45,539 nucleotides of DNA from CAZUSO01 sp964622775 (GTDB lineage Bacteria > Bacteroidota > Bacteroidia > Chitinophagales > Chitinophagaceae): contig CAZUSO010000022.1 in NCBI GenBank assembly GCA_964622775.1, forward strand, positions 1 through 45,539, in the 5' to 3' direction. A model generated the notes under the pieces. The model was not told the origin of the DNA and did no database searches. It saw only the letters and a list, made by a program, of their open reading frames with translations. Shown piece by piece: positions 41,536 to 45,539 of the stretch (position 1 is its first letter; each line of letters begins with the position of its first letter). The position numbers and the translations under genes were made by a program.

Positions 41536-43139
41536 TGCTTGCAACCAAATTACATATAACAAGCAATGAGCCTGAAAAGGAATACGTTCAAACGGTTTCG
41601 TTAGAGCATCGTAAAAAGTTTGCCCAATTTTTTACGCCCTATCCCATTGCCGAATTTATGTCAAATTGGGTTTTGGGAAACAAGCAACTGCACACGGTTT
41701 TAGACCCTGCGTTTGGCTTGGGAATTTTTGCAAGAGCAATCCGAAAAGCCGACAAATATTGTGAAATCAAAGGCTTTGATATTGATGAGAATATTTTGCA
41801 AGAAGCAAAAACGATTTTTGAAGATGAAGCAAACACAACGCTTTTTCTGAAAGATTATATGTTCAACGATTGGGAAAATCGTTATGACGGAATTATTTGC
41901 AATCCGCCTTATTTCAAGTTTCACGACTACGAAAACAAAACAACTCTCAAAGAAATTGAAGAAAAGTTGGGTTTAAAATTAAACGGTTTTACCAATCTCT
42001 ACACGCTGTTTCTTTTAAAATCCGCTTATCAATTAAATCAAAATGGCAGAGCCGCTTACATTATTCCGTCAGAGTTTTTAAATTCTGATTATGGGAAATT
42101 GGTTAAGTCGTATTTGATTAAAAATAAGTTGCTGCGTTACATCATCATTTTTGATTTTGAAGAAAATGTTTTTGATGATGCTTTGACAACCGCTTCTATT
42201 CTGCTTTTTGCAAACGACAAAGAAAAATCGGAAGTGGAATTTATCAATATCAAAACGCTTGATGAATTGACAGCTTTGCAAAAGAAAATTCAATCTTATC
42301 CAAAAAACAAAGCCGAAAAAGCAGTTTCGTTTTCCGAACTCAACCCCGAAATAAAATGGCGGGCTTATTATCAAAAACAAAATGCTGCACGTTTTAAAAA
42401 CCTTGTCCCTTTTTCCAATTATGGAAAAGTTGTTCGAGGCATTGCCACAGGTGCAAACGAGTATTTTACATTCAATCAATCCAAAGCAAAACAATACAAC
42501 ATTGACAAACAGTATCTGTTGCCTTGCGTTACAAAATCGGTTGACATTAGCGGAGCATTTTTTACCAAAGAGGATTTTGAACAATTAAAACAGCAAGACA
42601 AATCCGTTTATCTTTTCAATGCAACTGAACCCAACGAAACATCAATCAAAAAATATATTGCCAAAGGCGAAACGGAAGAAGTAAATAAAAAGTTTTTGAC
42701 GGCAAGCCGTAATCCTTGGCATTCGTTGGAAAAAAGACCGCCATCGCCTATTTGGGTTTCGGTTTTTAACCGTAATGGATTGCGTTTTATCCGCAACGAA
42801 GCAATGATTAGCAACCTTACAACTTTTCACTGCATTTACCTGAATATGTTTTCAGAGCCAAAAGTGGATTTACTGTTTGCTTATTTGCTTACGGATATTT
42901 CCAAAGAAATTTTTAACGACAACCGCAGAGAATACGGAAACGGCTTACACAAGTTTGAACCCAACGACATCAACAAAGCCTTAATGGTTGACCTTGACAA
43001 AATCAGCAAAGCAGACGAAGAAAAGATTTTGAATTTGTATTGTGAGTATAGGAAATCAGAGTTGTCAGGAAAAGCGAACGCAAGATTGTTGGAGGAGATG
43101 AATGGGATTTTTGTAAACTTATTTTTAAACAAAGTATGA
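41535..43139 (+). CDS. type II DNA adenine-N6 methyltransferase
   Basis: This 534-aa modification enzyme has motif X-like KKFAQFFTPYPIAEFM (about residues 27-42), motif I LDPAFGLGIFA (56-66) for SAM binding, and the catalytic motif IV NPPY (123-126), placing it among gamma-class N6-adenine methyltransferases of the Eco57I/TaqI type. The C-terminal half (about 250-534) is the target-recognition part. It protects the host from the adjacent nuclease. Its start codon overlaps the nuclease stop by one base, and its stop overlaps the next start by four bases, so all four genes are translationally coupled. Base composition is AT-rich like the rest of the cassette. Confidence 0.9.
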   Translation: MLATKLHITSNEPEKEYVQTVSLEHRKKFAQFFTPYPIAEFMSNWVLGNKQLHTVLDPAFGLGIFARAIRKADKYCEIKGFDIDENILQEAKTIFEDEANTTLFLKDYMFNDWENRYDGIICNPPYFKFHDYENKTTLKEIEEKLGLKLNGFTNLYTLFLLKSAYQLNQNGRAAYIIPSEFLNSDYGKLVKSYLIKNKLLRYIIIFDFEENVFDDALTTASILLFANDKEKSEVEFINIKTLDELTALQKKIQSYPKNKAEKAVSFSELNPEIKWRAYYQKQNAARFKNLVPFSNYGKVVRGIATGANEYFTFNQSKAKQYNIDKQYLLPCVTKSVDISGAFFTKEDFEQLKQQDKSVYLFNATEPNETSIKKYIAKGETEEVNKKFLTASRNPWHSLEKRPPSPIWVSVFNRNGLRFIRNEAMISNLTTFHCIYLNMFSEPKVDLLFAYLLTDISKEIFNDNRREYGNGLHKFEPNDINKALMVDLDKISKADEEKILNLYCEYRKSELSGKANARLLEEMNGIFVNLFLNKV

Positions 43140-45097
43140 GCGAAATAAAAGAAGAAAGCAAATGTTTGGCTTCATTAGCCGTATTCAGAGAACTATACAA
43201 TAGTGAAAGAGATATTTATGGTATTATTTGCGAGTTCCTAAAAGAAATTATCACAACACAGGGGAAACACCAATTTTCTCTGACTGAAATTACAATATTA
43301 TTGAATGAAACGTATGACTTTAAAATTCCAGAAGCTGTTGTAAATACATCATTAAACCGTTTTAAAACCGCTCTTACAAAATCATCAGGATTATTTACTG
43401 TTTCAGACCAAACTGCGTTCAACATAACAGGCAAACTGACAGATAAGCATAATGAAATTAAAAACAACAATGAAACGATTATTTGTAATCTCTTCAAATT
43501 TATTGAAACAGAAAAGAAAACGATTTTAACAGAAGAAGAAAAAACAATAATCACACACTCTTTCATTTCTTTCATTATTGATGAGGGAACAACACGAGAA
43601 TTTTCAGACTACATAAGTGCTTATATTGTAAAAGAGAAACAGAATGTAAATTTCACTGCACAACTCAATACAATAAAAGAAGGAGTTGTTTTATACACGG
43701 GTTTAAAATACAATTCAAGTTTAAATGAGTTAGGTTCTTGGAATTATGAGTTAACTATTTTTGTTGAGACAGAAATTTTATTCCACTTCGCAGGTTATAA
43801 TGGTCAGCTATACCAAATTTTATTCAACGACTTGTTTTCGCTAATAAAAGAAATAAATCAAGCAAGTCTGAAAAAGAATAACAAGAGATTAATTCATCTA
43901 AAATATTTTTCAGAAGTTAAAACTGAAATTGAAGGATTCTTTAAAAAAGCTGAATATATCGTTCTGGGAAAAGACAAAGCTAATCCATCTAAAACAGCAA
44001 TGACAACTATCATTGATGGCTGCAAAACACCAGCCGATGTTGTTGCCAAGAAATCTAATTTTTACGAGTTGCTCAAACAAAACTTGATTTTAGAAGACGA
44101 TTACACAAATTACTACTCTACACAAAACCATAAATACAATCTTGAAGACCAAGATTTACTGACTGAACTTTCCCAAAAAATTGGAGTTGCTGATTTATCA
44201 TCATATTTAAAATATCTCAACTTCATTAACATTCATAGAAAAGGAAATAATGACAACACTTTTGAGAGAATTGGATTTGTTCTACTTTCAGGAACGGCAA
44301 ACACATTGCGTTTGGCTTGGGACGAGAGTATAAAACCAAACGGAAATATCCCGCTTGCCTCAAATCTAAGTTTCTTGACCAATAAGTTTTGGTTTAAATT
44401 AAACAAAGGTTTCGGTAAAAGTGAACACCCAAAAAGTTTTGATATTGTAACAAAAGCACAAATCATTTTATCAACACAGTTGAATGATACTGTTGCAGAT
44501 AAATTTGATGAGCTACAAACGAAGTTTAAAAAAGGACAATTAACCGAAAAAGAAGCGATTTCAACTATTGCAAAACTAAGAAGTGAAGCGAAAAGACCAG
44601 AAGACATAAATGAAAACAACATCGAAAACATTCTGAGTTCTATTGAAGAAAACAGCATTGAAGCACATTTAAAAGAACAAGAATTGTTCAAACAAAAAAC
44701 AAAAGAGCAAGAAGAAGAAAACAAGAAGTTAAAAGAAACATTGGAAAATGCTAATAAAGAAAAACAACAAAGGGAAAAAGAATATCAAGAATCATTAAAG
44801 CAGAAAGAGCAAGAAAAACTTGAAAAAGAAACTGAACTTGAAAAATACAAAGAAGCAGAAAGGCAAAAAATAGCTAATAAAACGAAACAAAGAAAACTAT
44901 TGAAGCAAATCGGTTGGATTGTGTTTTTTGTTGTGATTACGATTGCTGGCATAATTATTTATGCAAAATATGATACTGCTTGGGGCATAGTTTCAGGAGT
45001 TGTAGGAGTCCTTTCTTTTATTTTGACTATTGCAGCATTTTTTGGAGTTGACTACACGAAAGTTAGAAATTCCATTAAGCGTAAACCACAATCGTAA
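43136..45097 (+). CDS. membrane-anchored coiled-coil protein co-operonic with the R-M genes
   Basis: This 653-aa protein is not recognised. The N-terminal 110 residues look like a winged-helix module (FSLTEITILLNETYDFKIPE, then VVNTSLNRFKTALT). The middle is alpha-helical without a visible nucleotide-binding or nuclease motif. Residues about 500-585 form a highly charged coiled coil (KEKQQREKEYQESLKQKEQE). Two hydrophobic helices close the protein (about 592-609 and 615-637), followed by a basic tail. The start overlaps the methyltransferase stop (ATGA), so it belongs to the same message. A membrane-linked defence role accompanying restriction is a reasonable guess only. Two residues past the coiled coil are Lys-rich and probably cytoplasmic. 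Confidence 0.8.
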   Translation: MSEIKEESKCLASLAVFRELYNSERDIYGIICEFLKEIITTQGKHQFSLTEITILLNETYDFKIPEAVVNTSLNRFKTALTKSSGLFTVSDQTAFNITGKLTDKHNEIKNNNETIICNLFKFIETEKKTILTEEEKTIITHSFISFIIDEGTTREFSDYISAYIVKEKQNVNFTAQLNTIKEGVVLYTGLKYNSSLNELGSWNYELTIFVETEILFHFAGYNGQLYQILFNDLFSLIKEINQASLKKNNKRLIHLKYFSEVKTEIEGFFKKAEYIVLGKDKANPSKTAMTTIIDGCKTPADVVAKKSNFYELLKQNLILEDDYTNYYSTQNHKYNLEDQDLLTELSQKIGVADLSSYLKYLNFINIHRKGNNDNTFERIGFVLLSGTANTLRLAWDESIKPNGNIPLASNLSFLTNKFWFKLNKGFGKSEHPKSFDIVTKAQIILSTQLNDTVADKFDELQTKFKKGQLTEKEAISTIAKLRSEAKRPEDINENNIENILSSIEENSIEAHLKEQELFKQKTKEQEEENKKLKETLENANKEKQQREKEYQESLKQKEQEKLEKETELEKYKEAERQKIANKTKQRKLLKQIGWIVFFVVITIAGIIIYAKYDTAWGIVSGVVGVLSFILTIAAFFGVDYTKVRNSIKRKPQS

Positions 45098-45099
45098 GC

Positions 45100-45149
45100 A
45101 CATTTGCAATTCCCACAAGCCAACACACATACCCAAAATTGCAAAAGAG
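45100..45149 (+). repeat. A/C-loop hairpin motif, copy 3
   Basis: Arms TTTGCAATT (45103-45111) and AATTGCAAA (45137-45145) enclose a 25-base A/C-rich loop without G apart from one, flanked by CA and AGAGC as in copy 2. It begins 3 bases after the last R-M operon gene and may act as its transcript end, although the T-tract is short. Confidence 0.6.
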
Positions 45150-45293
45150 CTTTCGCTTTTCCCGACAGAAAAATTATTTTTTAAAATCCCTTCCCTTCAA
45201 AAATTTCAAAACCGCCAACTCACAACCAACACGACAATGACAGCGAAACTCCCGACAGAAAACGACTTGACAACACGAATGACAAGAACGCCA

Positions 45294-45429
45294 GCCTGTA
45301 ACAAGGTATTGCCGCAATGGGGGCTGACGTGCTTCTATGAAACTTTTGTGCATAAACGAACGGTAGTGCATCTATTGAACATTTGTGCTTCTAATCCCCC
45401 ACTGCGGCAATACCCGAACCGTTGGTGGC
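45294..45429 (+). repeat. attC-like recombination site D (136 bp)
   Basis: R''-like GCCTGTAAC is at 45294-45302 and R'-like GTTGGTGGC at 45421-45429. The inner stem pairs GGTATTGCCGCA with TGCGGCAATACC and then GGGGG with CCCCC. Relative to site C, several stem pairs change on both arms. Central GTGC boxes lie at 45329, 45348, 45366 and 45385, spacing 19-18-19. The R' nonamer and the 20 bases behind it closely match site A. Confidence 0.85.
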
Positions 45430-45539
45430 AATGCTAACGGACGACACAGCGTTGAACGAGCATTCCACCGTAAATCGGACGGAGAATGCAGACAAAAGAC
45501 GAAGCACTAAACAAAATCAAATCGTTGGTTGAACGGTTT
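45422..45539 (+). mobile_element. start of gene cassette R3 (cut by window edge)
   Basis: It begins TTGGTGGCAATGCTAACGG and shows the conserved cassette leader ending CGACACAGC. It shares this leader with cassette L1 (54-84). A gene may begin shortly after, but the window ends before one can be defined. Confidence 0.65.

Larger units (their letters stand above)
39792..45421 (+). mobile_element. gene cassette R2 (type II R-M operon)
   Basis: This 5630-bp segment starts TTACAGGC at site C. The R''-like box of its own 3' site is GCCTGTAAC, the exact complement of GTTACAGGC. The match resumes beyond the nonamer with GCGT on both ends. It holds a four-gene operon with its own regulated promoter and is flanked inside by two A/C-loop hairpins. 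For an integron cassette this is very large. Confidence 0.82.

Overview
The window comes from a Bacteroidota genome, most likely a Chitinophagaceae-type organism. This rests on the 285-aa primary sigma factor, Bacteroidota-type promoters (-7 box TAnnTTTG), two CarboxypepD_reg/DUF5686 outer-membrane proteins, bacillithiol synthesis (BshC), a FAD-halogenase/ketosynthase pigment-type cluster, and remnants of IS110, ISKra4 and other transposases. About 33 kb of ordinary chromosome (3.3-36.4 kb) is flanked on both sides by visibly more AT-rich accessory DNA.

Central region: glutaryl-CoA dehydrogenase; an ISKra4-like MITE; a decayed antitoxin; rpoD; a DUF5686 protein; a lipoprotein; a MauE/DoxX-thioredoxin fusion; a DUF2007 gene broken by one TGA; bshC; a HELAH protein; the Nif3-like and zinc-ribbon gene pair; mutS2 without an Smr domain; a biotin-carrier protein with a DUF4476 protein; a four-gene methyltransferase/halogenase/ketosynthase cluster that stops at transposase debris; tRNA-Phe; a lipoprotein; dnaN; an ISKra4 remnant; a TonB receptor under a TPP riboswitch; a lipoprotein; mnmA; and a second DUF5686 protein.

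The main discovery is in the flanks. At 36466-37539 lies a Xer-like tyrosine recombinase that lacks the IntI-specific insertion. It is transcribed away from a cassette array on its right. The array reads: attI-like point at 37770, cassette 37771-39791 (AraC, DUF1398, cupin), 136-bp attC-like site (39664-39799), cassette 39792-45421 (a complete type II R-M operon with controller and a fourth membrane gene), 136-bp site (45294-45429), and the next cassette running off the window. At the left end a second array reads: partial site, HEAT-repeat cassette, 136-bp site (1649-1784), then a cassette or cassettes with an IS110 remnant and an alpha/beta hydrolase, then a small terminal site.

The decisive evidence is integron logic. 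For each complete cassette, the first nine bases are the exact reverse complement of the nine-base box opening the site at its own 3' end, and the nonamer differs between cassettes: GTTGGTGGC/GCCACCAAC, GTTATAGGC/GCCTATAAC, GTTACAGGC/GCCTGTAAC. All three complete sites are exactly 136 bp, fold into imperfect hairpins, and carry at their centre a degenerate tandem repeat with GTGC boxes (one is GTTC) spaced exactly 19-18-19. A cassette-promoter candidate (TTG-N19-TATATTTA) ends at the attI-like point. I infer a non-canonical integron family of Bacteroidota. The link between recombinase and sites rests on position only.
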